Shown here one piece after another: positions 48,787-56,718 of a DNA stretch of 64,000 nucleotides. Within the stretch, counting starts at the first letter, position 1, and each line of letters opens with the position of its first letter. Both the position numbers and the translations under genes were made by a program. This stretch comes from a virus: positions 1 to 64,000 of IMG/VR virus record IMGVR_UViG_3300032229_000533. One strand, given 5' to 3'. Under the pieces are notes generated by a model that was given only the letters and a program-made list of their open reading frames with translations, had not been told where the DNA came from and searched no databases.

Positions 48787-48954
48787 ATTTTCCTCAATCC
48801 ATTTATCCAACAAATATTTTCTAACAAATATTGGCATTTGAATAAAATCTTGATATGTTATTTTCATTAAATTGTTCAGATAATAAAATTCATCTATCTG
48901 ACTTTTTCTATAATCAGAAGAAAGGGCGAAAAAATTCGACCCCAAACCCAACAT
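48775..48954 (-). CDS. 59-residue overlapping frame, candidate chaperone extension
   Basis: ATG 48954-48952 to TAA 48777-48775, 59 residues. It overlaps the last 41 nt of the gp26-like gene in the +1 (equivalently -2) frame and ends just before the tape measure. The C-terminal part (YQDFIQMPIFVRKYLLDKWI) looks like a genuine folded helical protein, not random frame. Tail-assembly chaperones of many phages (lambda G/GT, P2 E/E+E', Mu) are made by a frameshift at this exact position, between chaperone and tape measure. A run of six T (48934-48929) in the overlap could serve as slip site. It may instead be translated from its own ATG. The start is chosen only as the first ATG in frame. Confidence 0.65.
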   Translation of the reverse strand: MLGLGSNFFALSSDYRKSQIDEFYYLNNLMKITYQDFIQMPIFVRKYLLDKWIEENKKD

Positions 48955-49657
48955 TCACTGTTAGCTTTTCTCCTGACGGGGCCATAATTGTTTTAGTCAT
49001 ATCCAATCTTGGTTCATTTTCATTCATGAAACTTCTAATAAATTTTGAATCCGCGATTGGCATTGATTCAACAAATTTTGCAATAACCGCTTTATCGGTT
49101 GAACCGTCAACCTCAATAATTTCTTTTTGCATTCTCCAAGTAATTTTTGGAACAACTCTTCCTTGGGGGTATGTATCAGCCATTTTACTAATCTCCAAAA
49201 TTTCACCATAAGTTAATGGTTTAAGTTTGATTGTTGATTGTGTCTTTGGTAAATTAATAATAAAACTTCCATCTTCATTTGGTTGTTGACCATTAATAAT
49301 TGATAATTGGTCTAACATAACATTTGTTTGGAACTGTTTTTTAGTTCCAGGGTCAGTAAGGTTTAACGTCATTTCAGGTCCAAATCCTGTGTTTCTTAAG
49401 AAAATTAAGATAGCTTCAACATCTCCTTCAATAAGGTCTTCAACCCTCATATCTGGTTCATATATTTTTGCTCTTAACAAATTAAGTGTTAAATCACTTC
49501 CACCTGCCATTATAATATTTTCATCCGCGGCAGTTAAATAACCAACCTTAATTGATTTTTTTCTGTTTTTGTAAAAAATACCTTGGGATGGTAATGGTAC
49601 CACATCGTGTGGTAATGTAAAATTTTGTTGACCGTAGTCGATTGTTTGATTGTCCAT
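48914..49657 (-). CDS. gp26-like baseplate/tail assembly protein
   Basis: 247 residues. The N-terminus (YGQQNFTLPHDVVPLPSQG, then YLTAADENIIMAGGSDLTLN) and the middle with LIFLRNTGFGPEM are typical of the T4 gp26-type baseplate family, whose members act before the tape measure. The C-terminal helices end in VEFFRPFF. Position directly upstream of the tape measure and overlap with a second reading frame agree with a tail-assembly chaperone. It begins right after the terminator behind the tube gene, so the promoter is unclear; some read-through from upstream is likely. Confidence 0.7.
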   Translation of the reverse strand: MDNQTIDYGQQNFTLPHDVVPLPSQGIFYKNRKKSIKVGYLTAADENIIMAGGSDLTLNLLRAKIYEPDMRVEDLIEGDVEAILIFLRNTGFGPEMTLNLTDPGTKKQFQTNVMLDQLSIINGQQPNEDGSFIINLPKTQSTIKLKPLTYGEILEISKMADTYPQGRVVPKITWRMQKEIIEVDGSTDKAVIAKFVESMPIADSKFIRSFMNENEPRLDMTKTIMAPSGEKLTVNVGFGVEFFRPFF

Positions 49658-49663
49658 ATAAAA

Positions 49664-49697
49664 AAATTAACCGTAAAGTTTATTGCTCTACGGTTAA
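49664..49697 (-). terminator. Intrinsic terminator after tail tube gene
   Basis: A 9-bp stem (TTAACCGTA with TACGGTTAA) has a loop of about 13 nt and on the minus strand is followed by a run of seven T. It lies between the tube and gp26-like genes and would let tube be made in excess over downstream proteins. Confidence 0.75.
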
Positions 49698-49729
49698 ATA
49701 TAATTAGATTTAAAAATTCGTAAATAGTA

Positions 49730-50218
49730 TTAGTAAACTAACACACATCTGTCCATTCTTAATGTTGCAGATATTGTTGCTAGTCCATCAGTATTGTAAG
49801 CCAATGAATCAAAGTTAACGTCTGTTAAGAATGTTCCATAAAGAATCCATTTCTCAACAACAACTCCTGTTGGGTCCAACATTTCAAGGTCAATGTCTTT
49901 TTTGTAACCCGCAGCATAACCCATACGACCTGTCACTGATTCAGCGTGTAAACGAACCCACTCCATAAGAGCCTGAGCCGCTGAAGGTCCAATAGGGTCA
50001 CGGAATTTAACTGGAATTGTTTGCCAGTTGAATCTACCTGCAACATATGTTGAGGTGTTTAAGAATGGTATTTCCGTTGCAGCAATTGTGATGTGTGGTC
50101 TAGCCGTTGACTCAACAAACCATTCGTTTATACCCAAACTTGATGGAAACCTTAGGATAAAACGATTTTGACGTTTAGGTTCGTAAGGTATCGGCATTTT
50201 CATTAATAAATCAGCCAT
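49730..50218 (-). CDS. 19: Tail tube protein gp19
   Basis: 162 residues, the same size as T4 gp19 (163). The family pattern is clear: RQNRFILRFPSSLGINEWFV, IPFLNTSTYVAGRFNWQ and the FRDPIGPSAAQALMEWVR stretch, ending in a beta strand (ISATLRMDRCVLVY). It polymerises into the inner tail tube. A terminator follows, and a TATTTATA motif sits 40 nt upstream, consistent with high late expression. Confidence 0.93.
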   Translation of the reverse strand: MADLLMKMPIPYEPKRQNRFILRFPSSLGINEWFVESTARPHITIAATEIPFLNTSTYVAGRFNWQTIPVKFRDPIGPSAAQALMEWVRLHAESVTGRMGYAAGYKKDIDLEMLDPTGVVVEKWILYGTFLTDVNFDSLAYNTDGLATISATLRMDRCVLVY

Positions 50219-50257
50219 GTTATTTTAATTTTTTTTAGTTTCTTTTTTGTTTATAAC

Positions 50258-50265
50258 TATAAATA
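50258..50265 (-). promoter_or_regulatory. Candidate late promoter motif before tail tube gene
   Basis: The coding strand has CTATATTTATAG about 39 nt before the ATG in the 99-nt gap after the HAD gene. The rest of the gap is A+T-rich without other features. Confidence 0.5.
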
Positions 50266-50317
50266 TAGTCTTGTTAAAAAATTTTTCTCTTTACTTTTAA
50301 TTTGGTGAGATTATTCT

Positions 50318-51145
50318 TTATTTATATTCCTTTTTAATGCCTCCAGCAGTAGAATAAGTCTTAACTATATTATCTGGTTTATCTTTAAAATGTTTACTCA
50401 TTACTTCTACATTTCTTATATCATCGTCTGAAAATCCTATACTAGGTTCCATTGGTATAAAGTTATTAGATATATCGTTTTTGATATATGCCTTTTTATT
50501 AAGTATACCTGCCATTCCTTTTATATAAGAAACAAAATCTTCCATTGCTCTAACTTTTAGTTCTTCAGGGTTGGCAGCACTTCCTTCACCAAAAGTAACT
50601 GGATGATATTTGTTAAGTTCTAAATATGATTTAATTAAATCGTCATCACTCATGTCTTCCTCGTCTACAAACGTCCTGTATTTTTTAAGGTTCTTAACTA
50701 GTTGGTCTTTATCTATACCATTATACCCACTAACAATATAATTGTAAACCGCTTGTTTTAATGTATTAGGGTTGTGACCTCTTGCAGTAATGATTGAAAA
50801 AATTGAACCGTTGTTAATAGCTTCTCTAAAATCTCCAAATGCAGGACCTTCTTTAGCCCTCATTGCATCAATTAAAAAATCTTTATCTCCTGCGGTTTTA
50901 AAGTTTCTAAAAGGTTCTTCCGCAAAACCAACAATGGTTTCACCTTTATATTGAAAAGGTTTTTTACCCAAATCATGTCTGTGTTCAGCAAAGTCATCAG
51001 TACTCATACCAATTTCTTCACCATCTTCACTCTTTACCATAATTTTTGTTGGCATATGAACAATATTGTCATCCCAATCAAAAGCATAGTATTTCATGTC
51101 TGGAGTTCCCTCTCCTTTAAATCCTTCTTTAAGTTGTCTTTTCAT
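50318..51145 (-). CDS. HAD-superfamily hydrolase
   Basis: 275 residues. HAD motif I is YYAFDWDDN with D23 and D25 (DxD), motif II is SIITARG (T120), and motif IV is IGFSDDDIRN near residue 240. These give a complete phosphatase/phosphotransferase active site. The cap region is helical. Substrate cannot be told: phage HADs include nucleotide phosphatases and end-healing enzymes. The position between sheath (51191-54412) and tube (49730-50218) is odd for a metabolic enzyme and might mean a virion-linked role or simply late expression. A terminator-like hairpin with a UUCG loop lies just upstream, and no promoter motif was recognised. Confidence 0.8.
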   Translation of the reverse strand: MKRQLKEGFKGEGTPDMKYYAFDWDDNIVHMPTKIMVKSEDGEEIGMSTDDFAEHRHDLGKKPFQYKGETIVGFAEEPFRNFKTAGDKDFLIDAMRAKEGPAFGDFREAINNGSIFSIITARGHNPNTLKQAVYNYIVSGYNGIDKDQLVKNLKKYRTFVDEEDMSDDDLIKSYLELNKYHPVTFGEGSAANPEELKVRAMEDFVSYIKGMAGILNKKAYIKNDISNNFIPMEPSIGFSDDDIRNVEVMSKHFKDKPDNIVKTYSTAGGIKKEYK

Positions 51146-51155
51146 ACTTTGGCAA

Positions 51156-51179
51156 TTAAAGGGGATACCGAAGTACCCC
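51156..51179 (-). terminator. UUCG hairpin after tail sheath gene
   Basis: On the minus strand GGGG-TAC, a TTCG loop, GTA-(T)-CCCC form a stem with one bulge, followed by TTTAATT. The very stable tetraloop could terminate transcription or protect the sheath mRNA 3' end. The T-run is short. Confidence 0.55.
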
Positions 51180-51190
51180 CGTTAAATTTA

Positions 51191-54100
51191 TTAGATATTT
51201 TCAAACGAAGCTCCTGTTGGAGTGATGAAGAACTCAATGTCAATGAATTCTAATGCTTTCGTTGGTTTTAAGTAGATTTTACCTACAAGTCTGTTAGCAT
51301 CTAAATCTTCAGGTGTTGAAGATACAGTTACACGGAAATCGTATAAACCTCTATCTCTTCTGATTGAATCTAAGATAGGATTAACACTATCCAAGAACTG
51401 TTGTCTAACAACTTGGTCGTTTTGTTCAAACAATAATCTAACCGCTACCGCTGAAATTAATTTACGAGCTTGAAGTAATAATCTTCTTACATTTAATCTG
51501 TTAAGTGCTGTGTCAGCAACCTGTAGAGTTTTGTTACCCCAAATTACAGTTCCAACATCAGAGAAAGTTGCGATAGGGTTGATTCTACCTTGATACAATG
51601 TATCTCTGTCAGTTTGTGTAAGTTTTTGTCTAGCTTTGATTGAGTTTACAAGACCTCTTGTGTAACCCGCTGATGCGAACCAAGGGAATGAAATGTTATC
51701 AGTTAATGCTAAGTTTCTACAAACCTCACCTGTTGGTGGTAAGTAAATTTGAGTATTATTTACTGTATCTCTTGTTAAAATCCAAGGGTAATAAGTTGCG
51801 GTATAGTTAGAATCAATTCCTGTGTTATCCAAGTTATCAACCGCTTCTTGTGAGTAAATGATATCTTGTGGGTTAGTTGAGTCTGGTGTATACATTTGAT
51901 AGTCAGGAGTTGTACAGATATAAACTGAGTCAGCTCTTGAGAATTGTACCATGTCAATTGCTTCTTCTACTAAGTTTGAGTTATTAACATAATCAATCGC
52001 AGTTGTTGCAAAAACGTTAATGTTTGTAGATTCGGGGTTAGCAAAGGTCAAGATACCAAGTAAGTACGCGTAGTAGTCAGTATTTGCAAAGTCTTGTGTG
52101 TTATTTTGAATTACAATTCTTTTAAACAAACCGTCACCTGTTGCGGTTGGGTATCTTGAAGATGCTGAAGCACCTGCCAAATAACCCGAAGCACCTAATT
52201 GGAATCTATCTTGGTTAGTTCTCCACTCTCTATAAATGTCCCATCCGTCAAATCCACCTGCAAAACATACTGTATATTTTCTTGAGTAGATAAAGTAGTA
52301 TGGGTTATCTTGAGTTCCAGGGTCTTCTCTGAATTCAGCAACACCACATTCAAATGCGGTTTGACCACTGTCAACCGAAAGATTACCAATTGTAACAACA
52401 GTTGCTCCTGAGTCCATGTGGAACCCTTTACTTAATACATTCCAAGGTTGAGCAACCGCTAAAGGATTTGAAATCCAATTTGATGGAGTTTTTTTACCTT
52501 TATATGTTAAGAAAGATTCGTCAATACCAAATTCACTTGAAAACCCTAAATAACTTCTTCTAACAATATCTCCCGCAGACTCAATAGAATTTGAACCTCC
52601 TGTTGGTGTACCAAATGGTGGGTTAGCAATAACTTCACCAGGAAAATAATATTTTGTTTTAAATTTAGGATATGGTGATGGGTAAAGAGTGTAATCATCA
52701 TATTCTCTTTGAGTATAACCATAAAAACCACAAGGTAATGCATCTATTGGTGCCTCGTCAGCCATTTCAACCATAATATATTTTGAAATTAATGCAAACT
52801 CACCGTTAGATGAACCTATTTTTTTAGCCACAAAATTATTTGTTGCTGGGTCCATATTACAATTTGTGAATTTTTCAATTACAACAGGGTTTGCGTCAGT
52901 ATCAAAGAAATTTCTAACTAATACATCAAATGACATATTATTATAGGATAAGTTAGCAATAGACACTTTAATTTCAGTATTCGCCGAATCACCATCAGAT
53001 ATTGAAATAAATTTGAATAATTTGTAAACTTTATTACCTCTTAATTCTGAAACTAAATAAGGTGTTTCTGGTGATTGATATTGTTCTAAGTTATAAGCGA
53101 TTGATGAGCTACTTTCACTTCTAGCGTCAGGTAACGCAATTAAATCACATGATAATCCACGAATATAACCTTGATTGTAAGCATAATTTAAAGATGCTTG
53201 ATACGATTCTTCAACATAAATCGGAACCTCAAATCTTGATTTACCAAAATTATCAACACCAAATACTTTAGTAATATATTTTGCCGATGATGCTAATAAT
53301 GAAGTTTCAAATGAGAATGTATTTGATTCTCTTGTCACTCCTGATAATAAGAAAGTTGCGTAAGGTGATTTTGTAATACCCGAATATTGACCAGTGCATA
53401 CTAATTGTAAATCTGTAAGACCACTTACTTGATAAACAGGACCGTGGTTTTCACTAGCACTACTATTATCAAAAAGAGAAATTCCTCTAGAACGAATAGT
53501 TCCGACAACCATGTTGTTAAATTCTGAAAACGCAGTACCAGTAAAGGTATATGAATTACCAACAACAGTTCCTGTAAATGCACCAGATGCACCTGAAACT
53601 AAATTAGAAACAGTATAATAGAATGAATAACCTGTATAATTACCCGTTAATGAGTTATTGTTTTCAAATTCAAAGTTAGCATAATACCAAGAATCGTTAG
53701 CACCTTCAGTTAATTCGTTTTGTGTAAAATTATTTTCACACCCATATGGACTATAATCTGTAGTGTATGTCCCAACTAAAATTTGGTAATCAGTTTCGGG
53801 TATTGCACCATAAATAACCGCAGTTGTTGCTGATGTTGATGGGATATCAATAATATTACCTAAGTAAGTATTAAAATCATCTTGTAATGTTGATGTTGTA
53901 CCGTCTTGTAATCTATATTGTACATTTAAATTCGTTTGAACCTCAACAGGAAGTTGAGAAAGGTTTGTAAATGTAACAGTATTACCTGTTGAAGTACCTG
54001 TAAATGTTGCAGTAAATGATACACCAACAGATGGATTACCAATAGTTGTTGGGTCTACGTTGGCAGTAACATTAAGAGACCATGATGGACCCGCGTCATA

Positions 54101-54412
54101 ACCTGATAAACCTAAAACTCTGGTAACAAACAATTGGTTAGATTGTTGTAAATATGATTTAGCGATATAAGCAGCTTCATACTTTGGTATTTGAGTGTTG
54201 TAAAACTTAACGGGTTCTGTTCCCCCGAAATAAGCTTGGAACTCATCATAATTGGTTATGAATACTGGTTCGAATGCTGGACCTTTTATAGTTTCTCCAA
54301 CAAGACCTAAAGTCGTTACACCCACACTTTGGGCTACGAAAGATAAGTCGGTTTCAGATGTGTATACGCCTGGTGATACGAATACTTTTTGATTTGCTTG
54401 TGCTGTTGCCAT
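51191..54412 (-). CDS. 18: Tail sheath protein gp18
   Basis: 1073 residues (T4 gp18 is 659). The N-terminus QKVFVSPGVYTSETDLS and GLVGETIKGPAFEPVFITNY is the classic start of contractile sheath proteins. The C-terminal ~170 residues (NRLNVRRLLLQARKLISAVA, then LDSVNPILDSIRRDRGLYDF) form the conserved inner domain that interlocks neighbours. The extra ~400 residues lie in the middle, in beta-rich, surface-type sequence (~130-420), and probably form outward domains on the sheath. It starts about 35 nt after a TATTTATC motif and is followed by a hairpin. The enlargement is unusual but the core is intact. Confidence 0.93.
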   Translation of the reverse strand: MATAQANQKVFVSPGVYTSETDLSFVAQSVGVTTLGLVGETIKGPAFEPVFITNYDEFQAYFGGTEPVKFYNTQIPKYEAAYIAKSYLQQSNQLFVTRVLGLSGYDAGPSWSLNVTANVDPTTIGNPSVGVSFTATFTGTSTGNTVTFTNLSQLPVEVQTNLNVQYRLQDGTTSTLQDDFNTYLGNIIDIPSTSATTAVIYGAIPETDYQILVGTYTTDYSPYGCENNFTQNELTEGANDSWYYANFEFENNNSLTGNYTGYSFYYTVSNLVSGASGAFTGTVVGNSYTFTGTAFSEFNNMVVGTIRSRGISLFDNSSASENHGPVYQVSGLTDLQLVCTGQYSGITKSPYATFLLSGVTRESNTFSFETSLLASSAKYITKVFGVDNFGKSRFEVPIYVEESYQASLNYAYNQGYIRGLSCDLIALPDARSESSSSIAYNLEQYQSPETPYLVSELRGNKVYKLFKFISISDGDSANTEIKVSIANLSYNNMSFDVLVRNFFDTDANPVVIEKFTNCNMDPATNNFVAKKIGSSNGEFALISKYIMVEMADEAPIDALPCGFYGYTQREYDDYTLYPSPYPKFKTKYYFPGEVIANPPFGTPTGGSNSIESAGDIVRRSYLGFSSEFGIDESFLTYKGKKTPSNWISNPLAVAQPWNVLSKGFHMDSGATVVTIGNLSVDSGQTAFECGVAEFREDPGTQDNPYYFIYSRKYTVCFAGGFDGWDIYREWRTNQDRFQLGASGYLAGASASSRYPTATGDGLFKRIVIQNNTQDFANTDYYAYLLGILTFANPESTNINVFATTAIDYVNNSNLVEEAIDMVQFSRADSVYICTTPDYQMYTPDSTNPQDIIYSQEAVDNLDNTGIDSNYTATYYPWILTRDTVNNTQIYLPPTGEVCRNLALTDNISFPWFASAGYTRGLVNSIKARQKLTQTDRDTLYQGRINPIATFSDVGTVIWGNKTLQVADTALNRLNVRRLLLQARKLISAVAVRLLFEQNDQVVRQQFLDSVNPILDSIRRDRGLYDFRVTVSSTPEDLDANRLVGKIYLKPTKALEFIDIEFFITPTGASFENI

Positions 54413-54446
54413 TATTAAATTATTCTGTTACAGATTTATTTTATAG

Positions 54447-54453
54447 ATAAATA
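54447..54453 (-). promoter_or_regulatory. Candidate late promoter motif before tail sheath gene
   Basis: The coding strand has TATTTATCTATAAAAT about 34 nt before the ATG. It lies in a 120-nt gap shared with the small plus-strand gene. Confidence 0.45.
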
Positions 54454-54490
54454 TTCATTATTATATGAAAAAACTTTACTTTTAGGTAAG

Positions 54491-54498
54491 TATTTATA
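54491..54498 (+). promoter_or_regulatory. TATTTATA motif before plus-strand small gene
   Basis: TATTTATA lies 34 nt before the ATG of the 53-residue gene, this time on the plus strand, so the motif keeps its orientation relative to the gene. A GGTAG...CTACC hairpin followed by six T (54502-54526) lies between motif and ATG and might act as an attenuator. Confidence 0.4.
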
Positions 54499-54532
54499 AA
54501 CGGTAGGAATTAATTCTACCTTTTTTCTCACC

Positions 54533-54694
54533 ATGAAAACAAAGAAAGAAATCAAGAATATAAAAATATCCCCTGAATCACATGATATACTGAAAAAGTA
54601 CTGTGATAAGAGGGGAATTAAGATTTATAAATTTTTAGAAAATTTAATTATTGAAAAGTGTAAAGAAAAAAAAGATATTTACGGGGAAGATTAA
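54533..54694 (+). CDS. Small ribbon-helix-helix-like protein
   Basis: ATG 54533 to TAA 54694, 53 residues. The sequence NIKISPESHDILKKYCDKRG, then IKIYKFLENLIIEKCKEKK, has the strand-helix-helix pattern of ribbon-helix-helix DNA-binding proteins, with basic N- and C-termini. Such proteins act as dimeric repressors of nearby promoters. It is a lone plus-strand gene within the minus-strand tail cluster and overlaps the 3' end of the gp15-like gene by 4 nt (convergent). A role in timing late transcription is possible but not shown. No toxin partner is next to it. Confidence 0.65.
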   Translation: MKTKKEIKNIKISPESHDILKKYCDKRGIKIYKFLENLIIEKCKEKKDIYGED

Positions 54695-55734
54695 ACTAAC
54701 TTATTATCAAAAGTTATTTTAGATTCTTTTGTGATATCAAGTTTTGTTACCTCAATTCTTAAAATGTCATTAGTTGTAATTTGAATAACTGAAACATCAC
54801 TACCATAATAGTCGTCATTAATGTAGACATCATATGTGTCAATATTATCTGTTCCCACAAGAGACATATTTGCTGTAAAGTCAATCATATCAATTAGTGT
54901 TGTATTACCTGAAACAAAAAGAAATTCAGTTGGAAACTCATCAGGGTTTTTTGGAAACTTATTAATTTTTTGTCTTCTTGTTGTAGTGTCTATTTCAAAT
55001 AATTGAGTAATTCTTTGAATTGCAGGTTTAACCTCAAACTCATCTTCATCAATTAGATAACCCAACATTGTAAAATCATAATTCTGAACATAGTACTTTC
55101 TTGCATCCATGGTCATTTGAGATTCGTCTGAAACGTTGTCTAAAATAATTGGAACGTACTGTCCTTTAATAAAGGTATATGCTTGTCTTGATGAGAATGT
55201 TTGCATAACAATTTTATTAAGTTGATTGAGTTCTCTCATTCTATTACAAATGATTTTAACACCATATTTAATATCAACAGGAACAGGTTGAGGTATTGTA
55301 TAAATGTCCATACCTTGTTCATTTCCATTCCAAGTCGGAACGGATGCATAATAAAACTGTTTTCTATTTGGAATTGTATATTGAAGTGATGGGTTTGTAC
55401 CATACTTAACTTCAGGTTGTCTAACTACCGTTATAAATGGTGGAGAAGGATTATAATCCAAATCAACAAATTTCCACGTCTCTAAATATTGTGACCAATT
55501 TTGTGTTGTAATAATAACATCCAACATAGGGACAATTTTACCCGCAGTAACAACTTCAAGTTCTGTTTTAACAAAATCCAACATACCCCTATCCAAATCG
55601 GCATGTAATACTGACTTAGGTAAATAAGTTCCGTCTTCTTTAATATATTCTAAAAGTTGTTCTCTTCTTTCAGATAAAACTTTTTTTGGTACTAAAGGTA
55701 AGGTTGGCTTAACTATGGTTTTAGGTAATGGCAT
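54691..55734 (-). CDS. Tail completion/terminator protein, gp15-like
   Basis: 347 residues (T4 gp15 is 272). The centre has VPVDIKYGVKIICNRMRELN followed by QLNKIVMQTFSSRQAYTFIK and VPIILDNVSDES, then a YYVQNYDFTMLGYLIDEDEF strand, an arrangement close to tail-terminator proteins, which cap the sheath and tube beneath the neck. The C-terminal domain (~280-347) is an added small beta fold. Located between neck-type genes and sheath, the expected place. Identification rests on pattern and position, not on strong similarity to T4. Confidence 0.55.
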   Translation of the reverse strand: MPLPKTIVKPTLPLVPKKVLSERREQLLEYIKEDGTYLPKSVLHADLDRGMLDFVKTELEVVTAGKIVPMLDVIITTQNWSQYLETWKFVDLDYNPSPPFITVVRQPEVKYGTNPSLQYTIPNRKQFYYASVPTWNGNEQGMDIYTIPQPVPVDIKYGVKIICNRMRELNQLNKIVMQTFSSRQAYTFIKGQYVPIILDNVSDESQMTMDARKYYVQNYDFTMLGYLIDEDEFEVKPAIQRITQLFEIDTTTRRQKINKFPKNPDEFPTEFLFVSGNTTLIDMIDFTANMSLVGTDNIDTYDVYINDDYYGSDVSVIQITTNDILRIEVTKLDITKESKITFDNKLV

Positions 55735-55738
55735 TATT

Positions 55739-56149
55739 TTATTTTACAACAAATAGTTTATTTTTTGCATTTATCATATCAACTTCTTGTGCACGATAAA
55801 CAGGTTCTTCTGTATCCTTAAATACAAATGTATCGTGTTTATATGGATTATATGTTACAACTTTATCTGATGATGGTGATGGCATTTCATCACAAGGATA
55901 TTCACAATAGTCTAATAATTTTCCAATTACAAATGCGTGAACATTTTTTGATTTTTCAGAACGAACCCTCTCTTTACCACCTTTCCTAACTCTAAATTCA
56001 ACATCACCCAATTTAACATAGTCTGCATGCATAATAACTTTATTATCGTAGGTAACAGAAAAAGTATGTTTGTGTAAATTATAATACACCATAACTTTTT
56101 TACCGATAAATAAAGAATCAAATTGTGATTCGGTGATTACAACTTTCAT
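55739..56149 (-). CDS. Unknown protein in neck gene cluster
   Basis: 136 residues, basic, with a His-containing N-terminal half (YYNLHKHTFSVTYDNKVIMH) and a Cys pair (YCEYPCDEM). The opening MKVVITESQFDSLF reads like a small N-terminal tag helix. It starts with a one-base overlap after the neck gene and ends 4 nt before the gp15-like gene, so it is co-translated with them. A head-tail connection role is only inferred. No enzyme motif is visible. Confidence 0.55.
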   Translation of the reverse strand: MKVVITESQFDSLFIGKKVMVYYNLHKHTFSVTYDNKVIMHADYVKLGDVEFRVRKGGKERVRSEKSKNVHAFVIGKLLDYCEYPCDEMPSPSSDKVVTYNPYKHDTFVFKDTEEPVYRAQEVDMINAKNKLFVVK

Positions 56150-56661
56150 TAAATTCCTCTAAATTCGTTTTCACTAACATATGTTGCAACAACCGTTCTA
56201 TAGAATGGTTTGTATCCCGCATATGTATGTTTATTGTCAGACCTTACGTATCCATCATCACTAACAGTATAATATCTAACTCGGTCTTCCGTTTCATAGT
56301 AACCAAGATAATCCCCCATGAATATTTCAACACCCAAGTCATCAAGCTGTTTTTGATAAAGTGAAAATTTCATATTACCTGGCTCTTGTTGTTCAACTTT
56401 AGAATTACCCAATAATTTATTGGTTGGTGCCATAACTTGGACAAGACCTTTTAATTCAACAGGTGCCAAGAATTGTACTCCATCTTCTAAAACTTCACCA
56501 TATACACTATCGGTCTTCGTCTTATATCGGTCAATACGGTATAGAACTACGGTAAAATTCATATCACCTTCTAACCACTCTTGACCCATACTAGTGTCCA
56601 AGGCGTAATCCTCTCCGCCAAAGAACTTACCTAATCTTGTAATTGGAACTAATTTCTGCAT
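56149..56661 (-). CDS. Neck protein, possibly gp14-like
   Basis: 170 residues from ATG 56661-56659. The open frame extends to a TTG at 56679, but the TATTTATC motif lies between TTG and ATG, and MQKLVPITRLGKFF is a better N-terminus. The body is beta-rich: NFTVVLYRIDRYKTKTDSVY, then VEIFMGDYLGYYETEDRVRY and a C-terminal TVVATYVSENEFRG. The pattern of a virion connector with a metal-free beta barrel suits gp14-type neck proteins, and it leads the tail gene cluster. Similarity is weak; another head-completion protein is possible. Confidence 0.5.
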   Translation of the reverse strand: MQKLVPITRLGKFFGGEDYALDTSMGQEWLEGDMNFTVVLYRIDRYKTKTDSVYGEVLEDGVQFLAPVELKGLVQVMAPTNKLLGNSKVEQQEPGNMKFSLYQKQLDDLGVEIFMGDYLGYYETEDRVRYYTVSDDGYVRSDNKHTYAGYKPFYRTVVATYVSENEFRGI

Positions 56662-56667
56662 ATATTG

Positions 56668-56674
56668 ATAAATA
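56668..56674 (-). promoter_or_regulatory. Candidate late promoter motif before neck gene
   Basis: The coding strand has GTATTTATCAATAT only 6 nt before the ATG at 56661. The short distance suggests a nearly leaderless message. Confidence 0.35.
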
Positions 56675-56718
56675 CTCAAACTTCAACTATATTTAATACA
56701 AACTTTTATTAAAAAAGA

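Noticed and set aside
54533-54694. Toxin-antitoxin pair
   Set aside because: The ribbon-helix-helix protein resembles an antitoxin, but no second small gene is next to it.
56662-56679. TTG start extending the neck gene by six residues
   Set aside because: An ATG at 56659-56661 lies directly after the promoter-like motif, and the six extra residues overlap that motif.
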